From positions 1,656,501-1,720,500 of the forward strand of contig JADKHK010000013.1 in NCBI GenBank assembly GCA_016721845.1: a stretch of 64,000 nt of DNA, written 5' to 3'. A program made the position numbers and the translations under genes. The number at the start of each line of letters is the position of its first letter. Within the stretch, counting starts at the first letter, position 1. The notes beneath the pieces were generated by a model that was not told the DNA's origin, ran no database searches, and was given only the letters and a program-made list of their open reading frames with translations. Origin of the DNA: Lysobacterales bacterium. Lineage in GTDB: Bacteria; Pseudomonadota; Gammaproteobacteria; Xanthomonadales; Ahniellaceae. This document shows positions 35,116 to 44,014 of this stretch, piece after piece.

Positions 35116-35980
35116 GGGCGCGCATCACGGCGGTGGTCCTGGTCGCCTGCGCCTGCAAGCTGCGGATGTGATCCAGTTCTGCGACTAGCTCGCCGATCGG
35201 CGGGAAGTTGAAGTCGCGTTCCAGCAGGGTCGGCTTCGCGCCGAAGCAGCGATAGGCCTCGGCCAGCAAGGCGAAGACCGGCGCGATGATTGCCGCGCCA
35301 TGGGTGTCGACGATCAGGTCCGGCGCCTCGTCGTAGTGCCCGGCGACATGGAACTGGCTGACGCGCTCGGCCGGCATCGCGCGGATGAACTCGACTGGGT
35401 CGTAGCGATGGTTGACGCTGTTGACGTGGACGTTGTTGACGTCGAGTAGCAGGTCGCAGTCGGCTGCTTCCAGCACGGCGCACACGAATTCGCGTTCGCT
35501 CATCTCGCCGGCGAGCGGCGTGTAGAAGGACACGTTCTCGATCGCAATGCGGCGCCCGAGCACGTCCTGCACCTGGCGGATGCGCGCGGCGCAGTGGTGC
35601 ACCGCAGCCCTGGTGAATGGCATCGGCATCAGGTCGTACAAGTGACCGTGGTCGCTGCAGTAGCTCAGGTGCTCGCTGTAACTGGCGATGCCGTGTTCAT
35701 CGAGAAAACGGCGCAGTTTCAGCAGAAAGGTTTCGTCCAGCAGTTCCGGACCGCCGATCGACAACGACAAGCCATGCGCCGAAAACGGGTAACGCTCGGT
35801 GAGGCTGCGGAAGCGGCGGCCAAGACGACCGCCGACACCGATCCAGTTCTCGGGCGCGACTTCCATGAAGTCGATCGCGCCCGCCTGCACGGATTCCAGC
35901 GGCGTGAGCAGGCCACGCCGCAGGCCCAATCCAGCACCCGCGACCGGCGCCAGCGCTGATGTCGAGAGGCTGGCGTTCAT
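35105..35980 (-). CDS. hvfB: DUF692 multinuclear non-heme iron oxidase (MNIO), HvfB/BufB type
   Basis: 291 aa TIM-barrel protein with the family's metal-ligand motifs in order: MEVAPENW, SAHGLSLSIGG, SYSEHLSY, AIENVSFY, LLLDVNNVHVNSVNH, HVAGH and VDTHG. Known activity for close relatives: oxidative rearrangement of Cys in EGKCG-type precursor peptides into copper-binding heterocycles (thiooxazole or oxazolone/thioamide). Lies four nt after the precursor gene hvfA. Confidence 0.93.
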   Translation of the reverse strand: MNASLSTSALAPVAGAGLGLRRGLLTPLESVQAGAIDFMEVAPENWIGVGGRLGRRFRSLTERYPFSAHGLSLSIGGPELLDETFLLKLRRFLDEHGIASYSEHLSYCSDHGHLYDLMPMPFTRAAVHHCAARIRQVQDVLGRRIAIENVSFYTPLAGEMSEREFVCAVLEAADCDLLLDVNNVHVNSVNHRYDPVEFIRAMPAERVSQFHVAGHYDEAPDLIVDTHGAAIIAPVFALLAEAYRCFGAKPTLLERDFNFPPIGELVAELDHIRSLQAQATRTTAVMRAHVA

Positions 35981-35984
35981 CGGC

Positions 35985-36446
35985 TTACTGCTTCGGCGCT
36001 TCTACCTTGGCGGCTTCTTCGGCCTTCTTCTCGCCGCACTTGCCCTCGCCACACTTGCCTTCACCGTCGGCCTTCATGCCATCGGCCTTCTTGTCGTCGC
36101 CGCACTTGCCTTCACCACACTTGCCTTCGCCGCATTTGCCTTCGCCGTCGGCCTTCATGCCTTCGCCGCACTTGCCCTCGCCGCACTTGCCTTCGCCGTC
36201 GGCCTTCATGCCTTCGCCACACTTGCCCTCGGCCTTGGCCTTGTCACCGCCGCAGGAACCCTCGGCCTTCTTGTCGCCGCACTTGCCTTCGCCACACTTG
36301 CCTTCGGCGGCTTCTTCGCCGGCGATCTGGTAGCCGAAGCCGAGGTCATTCACCCGGAACAAGTCGCCGGCATTCGCCACAGCGACCGAACCGAGCAGCG
36401 CCGCACCGACCGCAACCGTCAGGGAATTGATGACTTTCTTGGACAT
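35985..36446 (-). CDS. hvfA: EGKCG-repeat RiPP precursor (HvfA/bufferin type)
   Basis: 153 aa, ATG 36446 with GGAGAG upstream. Sec signal peptide (MSKKVINSLTVAVGAALLGS..ANA), then a short conserved segment (LFRVNDLGFGYQIA). Next is a low-complexity region with ten EGKCG motifs and one EGSCG (residues 48-138), separated by KADG, DKKA and similar spacers. Eleven Cys in total, all inside motifs. Lys/Glu/Ala tail. Known for relatives: Cys in EGKCG are modified by the MNIO enzyme before export and chelate copper in the periplasm. Ten motifs is many, suggesting high metal capacity (inference). Confidence 0.93.
   Translation of the reverse strand: MSKKVINSLTVAVGAALLGSVAVANAGDLFRVNDLGFGYQIAGEEAAEGKCGEGKCGDKKAEGSCGGDKAKAEGKCGEGMKADGEGKCGEGKCGEGMKADGEGKCGEGKCGEGKCGDDKKADGMKADGEGKCGEGKCGEKKAEEAAKVEAPKQ
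36033..36305 (-). repeat. In-gene tandem repeat encoding the EGKCG array
   Basis: Imperfect 15-nt units (EGKCG), alone or in tandem doublets and a triplet, alternate with 12-18-nt spacers for MKADG or DKKAEG. Doublets and spacer recur with near-identical codons, pointing to expansion by slippage or unequal recombination. Copy number is prone to assembly error. Confidence 0.9.
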
Positions 36447-36660
36447 GAAACTCTCCACATTGTCTGATCAAGACGGGATACGCCCGCCCACGCCGCCGCT
36501 GCCGCGGCACCGGATGCAGGGTCGCAGGATGCGACGCCGAGCCCGGCCGAACTTACGCCGGTCGCCCGTGCACGACAACTGCACGAGGTCACCGGTCGCG
36601 CAACCAGACCGCCATCGCAACCGATCCCTTACAAACGTCAGGCCCTGTCGTTCGTCAGGG

Positions 36661-37305
36661 TCATCGCGGAACGCCCGGCGTCTTCGACCGGAAACCGCAC
36701 AGATCGCGGATCACGCAGGTCGGACACTGCGGCTTGAGTGCCTTGCAGACATAGCGGCCATGCAGGATCAGCCAATGATGCGCGTCCTTCAGGAATTCCG
36801 TCGGAACATGCTTGAGCAAGCCCTTCTCGACCGCGAGCGGGGTCTTGCCCTTCGCCAGCCCGGTGCGATTTGCAACCCGGAAGATATGCGTGTCCACGGC
36901 CATCGTCGCTTCGCCGAACGCCGTGTTCAGCACCACGTTCGCGGTCTTGCGACCGACCCCAGGCAAGGCTTCCAGCGCTGTGCGCTCACGTGGCACCGCG
37001 CCGCCGTATTGCTCGACAAGGATGCGACAGGTCGCGATCACGTTCTTCGCCTTGGCATTGAACAACCCGATGCTGCTGATGTATCGCTTCAGCCCCGCTT
37101 CGCCGAGCGCCAGGATCGCTTCGGCCGTATTGGCCACCGGATACAGCCGGCGCGTCGCCTTGTTGACCCCGACATCGGTGGCCTGCGCCGACAGGATGAC
37201 GGCAATCAGCAGCTCGAACGGGGTCGTGTAGATCAGCTCCGTGGTCGGATGCGGGTTCAGTTCGTGCAGGCGGCGGAACAGTTCATGGCGGTCGGCGGGC
37301 TTCAT
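36661..37305 (-). CDS. nth: Endonuclease III
   Basis: 214 aa, ATG 37305. Helix-hairpin-helix LPGVGRKTANVVLN with the catalytic Lys, the active-site Asp in VDTHIFRV, and a C-terminal 4Fe-4S cluster C-x6-C-x2-C-x5-C (CKALKPQCPTCVIRDLC). Base-excision repair of oxidised pyrimidines (DNA glycosylase/AP lyase). A 214-bp stretch with no gene lies between its stop and the hvfA start. Confidence 0.97.
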   Translation of the reverse strand: MKPADRHELFRRLHELNPHPTTELIYTTPFELLIAVILSAQATDVGVNKATRRLYPVANTAEAILALGEAGLKRYISSIGLFNAKAKNVIATCRILVEQYGGAVPRERTALEALPGVGRKTANVVLNTAFGEATMAVDTHIFRVANRTGLAKGKTPLAVEKGLLKHVPTEFLKDAHHWLILHGRYVCKALKPQCPTCVIRDLCGFRSKTPGVPR

Positions 37306-37380
37306 GGCGTGATTCTCGCCTGTCAGGTACGGTGCGACCAGCCGGTCTTTCCCCGATTCGAACAACGACGAGGTCACCCC

Positions 37381-38619
37381 ATGCACAGGACCGGCGGACG
37401 CGTGATGGCGTTGATGGTGTTGATGACCAGCGCCGCCGTGCAGGCGGAAACCCCGCAGGTGTTCGGCTTCGCACGCGCCGGCGTGTCGGCCAGCGATGCA
37501 CCGACCTCCTGGCACGAGGGTGGATGGGGCCGATACCTGGCGGACGAAGACGATGCGTCGATCGACATCGAGGCGCAGTTCGCCCTCCTGTGGGAGCCGA
37601 GTCTGGAATGGCGTCTGTTTGCGCAAGCCCTGGTACGCGGCGACGCCGCGGGGCGCGGCGAGCACGCCGGCCTGGTCGAGGCCTATGCCGAGCGCACCAT
37701 GTTCTTCGGCAACGACCAGCGCCTGCGACTGCGGGCCGGCCAGTTTTTTCTCCCGACATCGCGCGAGGCGGTCGATCCCTTGTGGCAATCGCGCTACACG
37801 CTCGGCCTGTCGGCGCTGAACAGCTGGATCGCTGAGGAAGCTCGCCCGATCGGCCTCGATCTGAGCTGGCGCAGCCCGGCCGAGTCCGCACGCGAATGGG
37901 AGTTGGCCGCAACGGGTGTCATCGGCAACGACAGCAGCGGCGCACTGCTGGCCTGGCGCGGATTTGCCCAGCATGACCGGCTGAGCGTGCTCGGCGAGGT
38001 GCTGCCGCTGCCGGCCCTGGACTCGCTGTCCGACGACGGCGCCTTCGGTCATCAGCGCGACGACGGCACCAAGCCGTTCGGGCCCGATCTCGATGGCCGC
38101 ACCGGGTATGCGTGGCGCGCCCGGTATGGCGATCCGCATCGGTTCCGCGTGTTGGCGACGGTCAGCGACAACCGCGGCGACCGTGGCCTGCATCGCGGCG
38201 AATACGCCTGGCGCACGCGTTACGCCTTGCTGGGCGGCGAATGGCAACCCGGCGAGCACTGGATGCTGGCGGGGGAGTGGATCGACGGCGACAGCGGCAT
38301 GGGACTGCGCACGGGTCCGCACGTCGACCTCGATTTTTCGGCCGCCTATCTGCTGGCCAGCTGGGCGCCCGATGACGACTGGCGCTGGTCGGCCCGCATC
38401 GAGCGTTACGAGATCATCGATCGCGATGCCGTCGCCGAGGACAACAGCGACGACGGACATACGCTGACGCTGTCGCTCCTGCACGGATTCGCCGGCAACT
38501 GGCGTGCGGGCCTGGAATGGTTGCATGGCGACAGCGTCCATGCCGCTTCCGCAATGATTAATCAGACCGACGATACCGGCGGCGATCTTTGGCGAATCGA
38601 ATTGCGGCGCAGCTTCTGA
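37381..38619 (+). CDS. Outer-membrane porin-like beta-barrel protein
   Basis: 412 aa from ATG 37381; signal peptide (MVLMTSAAVQA). Alternating-strand barrel sequence (IDIEAQFALLWEPSLEWRLF, RLRLRAGQFFLPTS, WMLAGEWIDGDSG) and a terminal Phe, the usual barrel-assembly signal. It resembles phosphate-selective-porin-like proteins (GQF pattern, 16-strand size) but substrate selectivity cannot be read. Confidence 0.75.
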   Translation: MHRTGGRVMALMVLMTSAAVQAETPQVFGFARAGVSASDAPTSWHEGGWGRYLADEDDASIDIEAQFALLWEPSLEWRLFAQALVRGDAAGRGEHAGLVEAYAERTMFFGNDQRLRLRAGQFFLPTSREAVDPLWQSRYTLGLSALNSWIAEEARPIGLDLSWRSPAESAREWELAATGVIGNDSSGALLAWRGFAQHDRLSVLGEVLPLPALDSLSDDGAFGHQRDDGTKPFGPDLDGRTGYAWRARYGDPHRFRVLATVSDNRGDRGLHRGEYAWRTRYALLGGEWQPGEHWMLAGEWIDGDSGMGLRTGPHVDLDFSAAYLLASWAPDDDWRWSARIERYEIIDRDAVAEDNSDDGHTLTLSLLHGFAGNWRAGLEWLHGDSVHAASAMINQTDDTGGDLWRIELRRSF

Positions 38620-38659
38620 AATTCATGCCGGCGAGGGCTGCGCCCGCTACGCTTGCACG

Positions 38660-39649
38660 ATGACCGACCTGAAACTCGTTTCCGCAGCCGAACTCGCCGA
38701 CGCCTGCGCGGCACTGCGCCGCGGAGAAGTCGTCGGATTGCCGACGGAAACGGTCTACGGCCTCGCCGGCGATGCCGGCAATGCCGAGGCCGTTCGTCGC
38801 ATCTTTGCGACCAAGGGCCGACCGGCGGACCATCCGCTGATCGTGCACGTGCACGATGCGGCCCGGATCGACGACTGGGCCCGCGACGTACCGGAGATCG
38901 CGCGTCGGCTGGCCGCGGCGTTCTGGCCCGGTCCGTTGACGATGATCCTGAAACGCGCAGCGCACGTGCTCGATGTGGTCACCGGCGGGCAGGACACGAT
39001 CGGGCTGCGCGTGCCGAACCATCCGGTCGCACTCGCGCTGTTGCAGGCCTTCGGTGGTGGTTTGGCCGCACCTTCGGCCAACCGTTTCGGCCATGTCAGC
39101 CCGACCACCGCCCAGCATGTACGCGATGAATTCGCCGATGCCGTGCCGGTCGTGCTTGATGGCGGACCGTGCAAGGTCGGCATCGAATCGACGATCGTCG
39201 ACGTGAGCGGCGAGATGCCCCGCATCCTGCGCCCCGGACAGATCGGCGCCGATGCGATCGCGCAGGTGCTGGGCGTTCCGGTCACGATCGGTGCGCAGCA
39301 GGCCAGTCCGCGCGTCTCCGGTTCGCTCGCGAGTCACTACGCACCCGACACGCCCGCGGAACGGGTGCCGACCGAGCGGCTCGATACCCTGATCCACCAG
39401 GCGCTCGGCAGCGGCGAAACGATACGCGTGCTGGCACTGCGACACCTGCCGAATGGGGTGCATGGCCTGATCATGCCGAATGATCCGGCCCAATACGCAC
39501 GCCACCTTTACGCGGCGCTGCGAAGTCTCGATGCCGAAGGCGCCGAACGCTTGCTGATCGAGACGCCACCGGATCAACCCGAATGGCTCGCGATCCACGA
39601 TCGCATCGCGCGCGCCACCGTCGCGCCCAGCGACGACGACGCCCCCTGA
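38660..39649 (+). CDS. L-threonylcarbamoyladenylate synthase, Sua5 type
   Basis: 329 aa: YrdC core (GEVVGLPTETVYGLAGDA, KGRPADHPLIVHV, AFWPGPLTMILKR, RVPNHPVALALL, APSANRFGHVSPT) plus a C-terminal Sua5 domain after PRVSGSLASHYAPDTPAE. It makes the threonylcarbamoyl-AMP used for t6A37 in tRNAs. Length with the extra domain distinguishes Sua5 from the shorter TsaC. TACGCT ends six nt before the ATG. Confidence 0.93.
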   Translation: MTDLKLVSAAELADACAALRRGEVVGLPTETVYGLAGDAGNAEAVRRIFATKGRPADHPLIVHVHDAARIDDWARDVPEIARRLAAAFWPGPLTMILKRAAHVLDVVTGGQDTIGLRVPNHPVALALLQAFGGGLAAPSANRFGHVSPTTAQHVRDEFADAVPVVLDGGPCKVGIESTIVDVSGEMPRILRPGQIGADAIAQVLGVPVTIGAQQASPRVSGSLASHYAPDTPAERVPTERLDTLIHQALGSGETIRVLALRHLPNGVHGLIMPNDPAQYARHLYAALRSLDAEGAERLLIETPPDQPEWLAIHDRIARATVAPSDDDAP

Positions 39650-39653
39650 TCGA

Positions 39654-39827
39654 TCAGCGCTTCGACTTGCGCGCCTTGCGCTTGGCCGACGGCTTGGATG
39701 CGGCCTTGGCCGCCGGTTCGGCCTCAGCCGTTGCTGGCTGGTCGCCGATGATCGATTTCGCCGGACAGACCGCGAAGATCGGGCAACGCTTGCAGCCGAC
39801 GGCCAATGCAACAGGACAAATGGTCAT
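39654..39827 (-). CDS. Small Cys-motif protein with Lys/Arg-rich tail, unknown
   Basis: 57 aa, ATG 39827 with GGAG nine nt upstream. Four Cys at positions 4, 12, 15 and 21 (MTICPVALAVGCKRCPIFAVC), each near Pro, followed by an Ala/Lys/Arg-rich tail (KRKARKSKR). Cys spacing C-x7-C-x2-C-x5-C could hold a metal or Fe-S cluster; no named family recognised. Convergent with the Sua5 gene (four bp apart). Confidence 0.6.
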   Translation of the reverse strand: MTICPVALAVGCKRCPIFAVCPAKSIIGDQPATAEAEPAAKAASKPSAKRKARKSKR

Positions 39828-39895
39828 GATCGGAACTCCGGTAGCCGTCGCCGCAGTGTAACGCGATACTTCGTGTCCGCCCGATGGAGTTGCCG

Positions 39896-40378
39896 ATGAC
39901 GACGACGCTGCGTGCCGCAACGCGTGCCGATGTGCCCCTGATCCTCGGTTTCATCCGCGACCTGGCCGAATACGAAAAGTTGCTCGATCAGGTGGTCTGC
40001 GACGCCGCGATGCTGGATGCGACCCTGTTCGGCGAGCGCGCGCAGGCCGAAGTCGTGATTGCCGAACACGACGGCCGCGCCGCCGGCTTCGCGCTGTTCT
40101 TCCACAACTTCTCGACTTTTCGCGGCCGTCGCGGCCTGTATCTGGAAGACCTGTTCGTGCGTCCGGAATACCGGGGCTTCGGCATCGGCAAGCGTCTGCT
40201 CGCGCATCTCGCGGCGCTCGCCGTGGAACGCGGCTGCGCACGTTTCGAATGGTCGGTGCTGGACTGGAACGCTCCTGCCATCGGCTTCTACCAATCCCTC
40301 GGCGCACGCGTGCTCGATGACTGGCGCGTGTGCCGACTGGATGGCGAGGCGCTCGCACGCCTCGCCGAACAAGCCTGA
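39896..40378 (+). CDS. GNAT N-acetyltransferase, diamine/SAT-like
   Basis: 160 aa; ATG 39896 chosen over 39884 because GGAG lies six nt upstream of it. GNAT fold with the acetyl-CoA loop RPEYRGFGIGKRLL and DWNAPAIGFYQSLGA; N-terminal IRDLAEYEKL is typical of spermidine/spermine or thialysine acetyltransferases. Substrate uncertain. Convergent with purA (three nt). Confidence 0.85.
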   Translation: MTTTLRAATRADVPLILGFIRDLAEYEKLLDQVVCDAAMLDATLFGERAQAEVVIAEHDGRAAGFALFFHNFSTFRGRRGLYLEDLFVRPEYRGFGIGKRLLAHLAALAVERGCARFEWSVLDWNAPAIGFYQSLGARVLDDWRVCRLDGEALARLAEQA

Positions 40379-40381
40379 GCC

Positions 40382-41674
40382 TTACGCGAAGGGATCGCGC
40401 AATATGATGGTGTCATCGCGGTCGGCGCCCGTCGCGACCAGCGCGATGTGGCATTCGGCCAATTCCTCGACTGCACGCAAATAGGCACGGGCGGCCGGTG
40501 GCAACTTGCTGAACTCGCGGATGCCCTGGGTTGGTTCCGACCAGCCCGGGAATTCGAGATAGACCGGCTTGCACTCGTCCCAGCCAGCGGCATCGAGCGG
40601 CGCCAGCGTGCGTTGCTTGCCGCGATATTCGTAGGCGATGCAGACCTTGATCGTCGGCATGCCGTCGAGCACGTCGAGCTTGGTGATGGCGAGGCCGTTG
40701 ATGCCGTTCACCTGCACGGCGCGACGCAACGCGACCAGGTCGATCCAGCCGCAGCGGCGCGGACGTCCGGTGGTCGCGCCGAATTCGTGGCCGCGGGCAC
40801 GTAGTCCCTCGCCGACGGCATCGTTCAGTTCGGTCGGGAACGGACCACCGCCAACGCGCGTCGCATACGCCTTGCAGATGCCGAGCACATAGTCGATCGC
40901 ATCGGCGCCGACGCCGCAGCCGGCCAGTGCGCCGCCAACCGTCGTGTTGCTGGAGGTGACGTAGGGATAGGTGCCATGGTCGATATCGAGCAGCGAACCC
41001 TGCGCCCCCTCGAACAGGATGCGCTTGCCGGCCTTGCGCAAGTCGACGAGCAAGGTCGAGACGTCGTCGACCATCGGCTTCACGTATTCGCCGAACGCGA
41101 GCGCGTCCGCCAGGACCTTGGCGAAATCGACGGTGTCGGCCTTGAGCCAGTGCTCCAGCACGAAGTTGTGATATTCGCAGGCGGCCTTGAGCTTTTCCGC
41201 GAGCTGGTCCGGATAGAACAGGTCGGCGACACGGATGCCGCGACGCGCCACCTTGTCCTCGTAGGCGGGACCGATGCCGCGACCGGTCGTGCCGATCGCT
41301 TTCGCGCCGGACGCCTTCTCGCGGGCCTGATCGACGGCGATGTGATACGGCATGATCAGCGGCGTCGCCGGCGAGATCTTCAGGCGCGGACGCACGTCCA
41401 CACCCTGCGCTTCGAGTTCCGCGATTTCGGTCTGCAAGGCCGCCGGCGACAGCACCACACCATTGCCGATCAGGCACAGCGCATCGTCGCGCAGGATGCC
41501 GGACGGAATCAGGTGCAACACCGTCTTCTTGCCGCCGATGACCAGGGTATGCCCGGCATTGTGGCCGCCCTGGAAACGCGCGACCGCGCCGACCTGTTCG
41601 GTCAACAGGTCGACGATCTTGCCCTTGCCTTCGTCGCCCCATTGCGCGCCGAGAATGACGACCGACTTGCCCAT
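40382..41674 (-). CDS. purA: Adenylosuccinate synthase
   Basis: 430 aa, full length. GTP-binding GAQWGDEGKGK near the N-terminus, GGHNAGHTLV, TTGRGIGPAYEDK, FEGAQGSLLDIDHGTYPYVT and ATTGRPRRCGW. Converts IMP plus aspartate to adenylosuccinate. Last gene of the hfq-hflX-hflK-hflC-DUF2065-purA block. Confidence 0.98.
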   Translation of the reverse strand: MGKSVVILGAQWGDEGKGKIVDLLTEQVGAVARFQGGHNAGHTLVIGGKKTVLHLIPSGILRDDALCLIGNGVVLSPAALQTEIAELEAQGVDVRPRLKISPATPLIMPYHIAVDQAREKASGAKAIGTTGRGIGPAYEDKVARRGIRVADLFYPDQLAEKLKAACEYHNFVLEHWLKADTVDFAKVLADALAFGEYVKPMVDDVSTLLVDLRKAGKRILFEGAQGSLLDIDHGTYPYVTSSNTTVGGALAGCGVGADAIDYVLGICKAYATRVGGGPFPTELNDAVGEGLRARGHEFGATTGRPRRCGWIDLVALRRAVQVNGINGLAITKLDVLDGMPTIKVCIAYEYRGKQRTLAPLDAAGWDECKPVYLEFPGWSEPTQGIREFSKLPPAARAYLRAVEELAECHIALVATGADRDDTIILRDPFA

Positions 41675-41700
41675 TGCGGTATCCCCGAGATTTTAGAAAT

Positions 41701-41904
41701 TCAGTGTGCCAGCAGCTTGATGCCGATCAGCCCGACCAGCATCGCGCCGACGCCGATCCAGCGCAAACGCGCCGGATCAAGCGTCGCCATTTGGCTCATC
41801 ATCTTCTGCCAGCCCGCCGGCATGGCCGCGAGCATCAAGCCTTCGAACACGAACACGAGGCAGCCGGCGACCCACAGGGTGTCGCCCAGACTGCCTTCAC
41901 TCAC
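41701..41904 (-). CDS. DUF2065 small membrane protein (YjeT-like)
   Basis: 67 aa, GTG 41904 overlapping the hflC stop. Two membrane helices (LWVAGCLVFVFEGLMLAAMP and LRWIGVGAMLVGLIGIKLL). Conserved position between hflC and purA; function unknown. Confidence 0.9.
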   Translation of the reverse strand: MSEGSLGDTLWVAGCLVFVFEGLMLAAMPAGWQKMMSQMATLDPARLRWIGVGAMLVGLIGIKLLAH

Positions 41905-42761
41905 GGCTTTCCGCCTTCGCCGAAGTACTGGAAGAACTCCGACTTCGGATCGAGGACGAGGATCGAGCCCGGTTCGGCAAACGCCGCGCGGTAGGCCTCG
42001 AGGCTGCGCCAGAAGGCATAAAATTCTGGATCGCGATTGTAAGCCTCGGCATAGATCTTGGCGGCTTCGGCATCGCCTTCGCCGCGCAAGCGCTGCGCGT
42101 CGCGCTGCGCCTCGGCCAGCGCGATCTGCGCATCGCGTTCGGCGTTGGCGCGGATCTTCTCGGCGGCCTCGGTGCCCTGAGAGCGCAGCTTGTTCGCAAC
42201 GGCCTTGCGTTCGGACGTCATGCGGTCGAAGACCTTCTGGCTGACCTCATCGGGCAGGTCGATCCGCATCACGCGCAGGTCGACGACCTCGATGCCAAGC
42301 TCCTCGACCGCCTTGCTGATGTCCTTGCGCAGATCTTCCATCAGTTCCGAACGCTGATCCGCGACGACTTCCTGCAAGGTGCGCTTGACGATTTCCTTGC
42401 CGAGCGCATTGCGGGTGGTCGAATCGAGACGACTCTCGGCCAGGCGTTCGTCACCCGACGAGGCGGTGTAGAAGCTCGCCACGTCCTTGATCTTCCACTT
42501 CACGAAGAAGTCGACCAGCACGTCCTTGCGCTCCGACGTGAGATAGCGCTGCGGCTCCTTGTCGAGCGTGACGATGCGGCGCTCGAACTTGCGCACGTTC
42601 TGCAAGCCCGGCAACTTCCAGTGCAAGCCAGGGGCATAGTCGGAACGCAGCACGCGGCCGAACTGCAGCAGGACAGCACGTTCGTTCTCGCGCACGACGA
42701 AGGCCGAATTGCCGACCAGGATCGCGGCGATGACGACCAGAATCAGGACGACATTCTTCAT
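41901..42761 (-). CDS. hflC: HflC, FtsH protease modulator
   Basis: 286 aa, ATG overlapping the hflK stop (ATGA). N-terminal signal anchor (VVLILVVIAAILVGNSAFVV) and SPFH domain (VRENERAVLLQFGRV, GLHWKLPGLQNVRKFERRI). Forms the HflKC cage around FtsH in the inner membrane and tempers proteolysis. Confidence 0.96.
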   Translation of the reverse strand: MKNVVLILVVIAAILVGNSAFVVRENERAVLLQFGRVLRSDYAPGLHWKLPGLQNVRKFERRIVTLDKEPQRYLTSERKDVLVDFFVKWKIKDVASFYTASSGDERLAESRLDSTTRNALGKEIVKRTLQEVVADQRSELMEDLRKDISKAVEELGIEVVDLRVMRIDLPDEVSQKVFDRMTSERKAVANKLRSQGTEAAEKIRANAERDAQIALAEAQRDAQRLRGEGDAEAAKIYAEAYNRDPEFYAFWRSLEAYRAAFAEPGSILVLDPKSEFFQYFGEGGKP

Positions 42762-43888
42762 TGCCGCGGCTCCCGTGCAACACGCGCTGGATCAAAGGCC
42801 TCGCGCTCGGGCGCGACCGCACGCGCAGTCGCGGTCACGGCGGCGCCGGCGCCATCCTCGCGCAAGGCCGGCAGTACCGGCAGAACCACGTTCTGCATCA
42901 ACTTGTCGAGGGGCAGCACCATGACGTTGTTGCCTCCGCCGGCATCGACCATCACCTTCGGGTTGCGCGACAGCACGTCCTGCATTGTTTCCAGGAACAG
43001 GCGCTTGCGCGTGACCTGCGGCGCCTTCTGGTACTGCGCCACGAGCAGGCTGAAGCGTGCCGATTCACCCGTCGCCTTGGCGATCGCGCTCTGGCGCTCG
43101 CCCTCCGCCAGGGACTTGTTGCGTTCGGCCAGACCGCGCGCCTCCGGCACGATCTTCTGCGCATAGGCCTCGGCCTCGTTCTTGATGCGCTGGTTGTCCT
43201 CGCGCGCGGCGATGGCATCGTCGAATGCCTCTTTCACTTCCGCCGGCGGACGCAGATTCTGGAAATTCAGCTCGGTCACGATGATGCCGGTGCTGTAGCG
43301 CTCCAGCGTCTTCTGCAATTCCTCTTTTGCCGTGTTCGCCAGCCCGGTGCGCTTTTCGCTGAACACGTCGTCCAGCGTCGATGCGCCGATCACCTGGCGG
43401 ATCGCACTTTCCGTGGTCTGACGCAGCGTGTCCTCGGGCGCACGACCGCCGTAGAGGAACAGATAGGGATCGCTGGCGGTGTACTGGACGTTGAAGTCGA
43501 CCATGACCAGGGCTTCATCCTTGGTCAGCATGCGCACTTCGGCGGAATCCGAGCGCACCCGCGTGGTCTCGACGATCTCGACGGTTTCGATCGGACGCGG
43601 CCACTTCATGTTCAGGCCGGATCCCATGACGCGCTCGAACTTGCCGAAGCGCAGCACGACGCCGCGCTCGCGCTCGTCGATCGTCTGCCACGAATCCACG
43701 GCGAACCATGCTCCGAGCACGCCAAGCACGATCAGCAGCGGGCCGGGGAACCCCACGCCACCGCCACCACCGAAGAAGCGTCCGAATCGGTCCTTGATCT
43801 GCTTCAGCGCCGCGTCAAGGTCGCGGTTCTCGCCATCCTGCCAAGGGTCGCGGGGCTTCTTGTTGTTGCCAGGTTCGTTCCAGGCCAT
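42758..43888 (-). CDS. hflK: HflK, FtsH protease modulator
   Basis: 376 aa. Gly-rich cytoplasmic N-terminus (FGRFFGGGGGVGFPG), one membrane helix, SPFH domain (DERERGVVLRFGKFERV, GLNMKWPRPIETVEIVE), long helical C-terminus. Partner of HflC. A 126-bp gap without visible genes separates it from hflX. Confidence 0.96.
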   Translation of the reverse strand: MAWNEPGNNKKPRDPWQDGENRDLDAALKQIKDRFGRFFGGGGGVGFPGPLLIVLGVLGAWFAVDSWQTIDERERGVVLRFGKFERVMGSGLNMKWPRPIETVEIVETTRVRSDSAEVRMLTKDEALVMVDFNVQYTASDPYLFLYGGRAPEDTLRQTTESAIRQVIGASTLDDVFSEKRTGLANTAKEELQKTLERYSTGIIVTELNFQNLRPPAEVKEAFDDAIAAREDNQRIKNEAEAYAQKIVPEARGLAERNKSLAEGERQSAIAKATGESARFSLLVAQYQKAPQVTRKRLFLETMQDVLSRNPKVMVDAGGGNNVMVLPLDKLMQNVVLPVLPALREDGAGAAVTATARAVAPEREAFDPARVAREPRQ

Positions 43889-44014
43889 GTCCAGCTCCGC
43901 GCCGCCACGTCGGCAGCGCTCCAGGGTTCACCAAAATCGGCGCGGCATTGTAGGGGAAGCGCCGGTCAAGGCCAGCACAAAATCCCGTTCCGCACCGCAC
44001 ACGTCGCGATTGAT

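Noticed and set aside
36033..36305. Repeats in hvfA as a CRISPR-like array
   Set aside because: In-frame 15-nt protein-coding units with short recurring spacers, inside a gene with signal peptide and MNIO partner.
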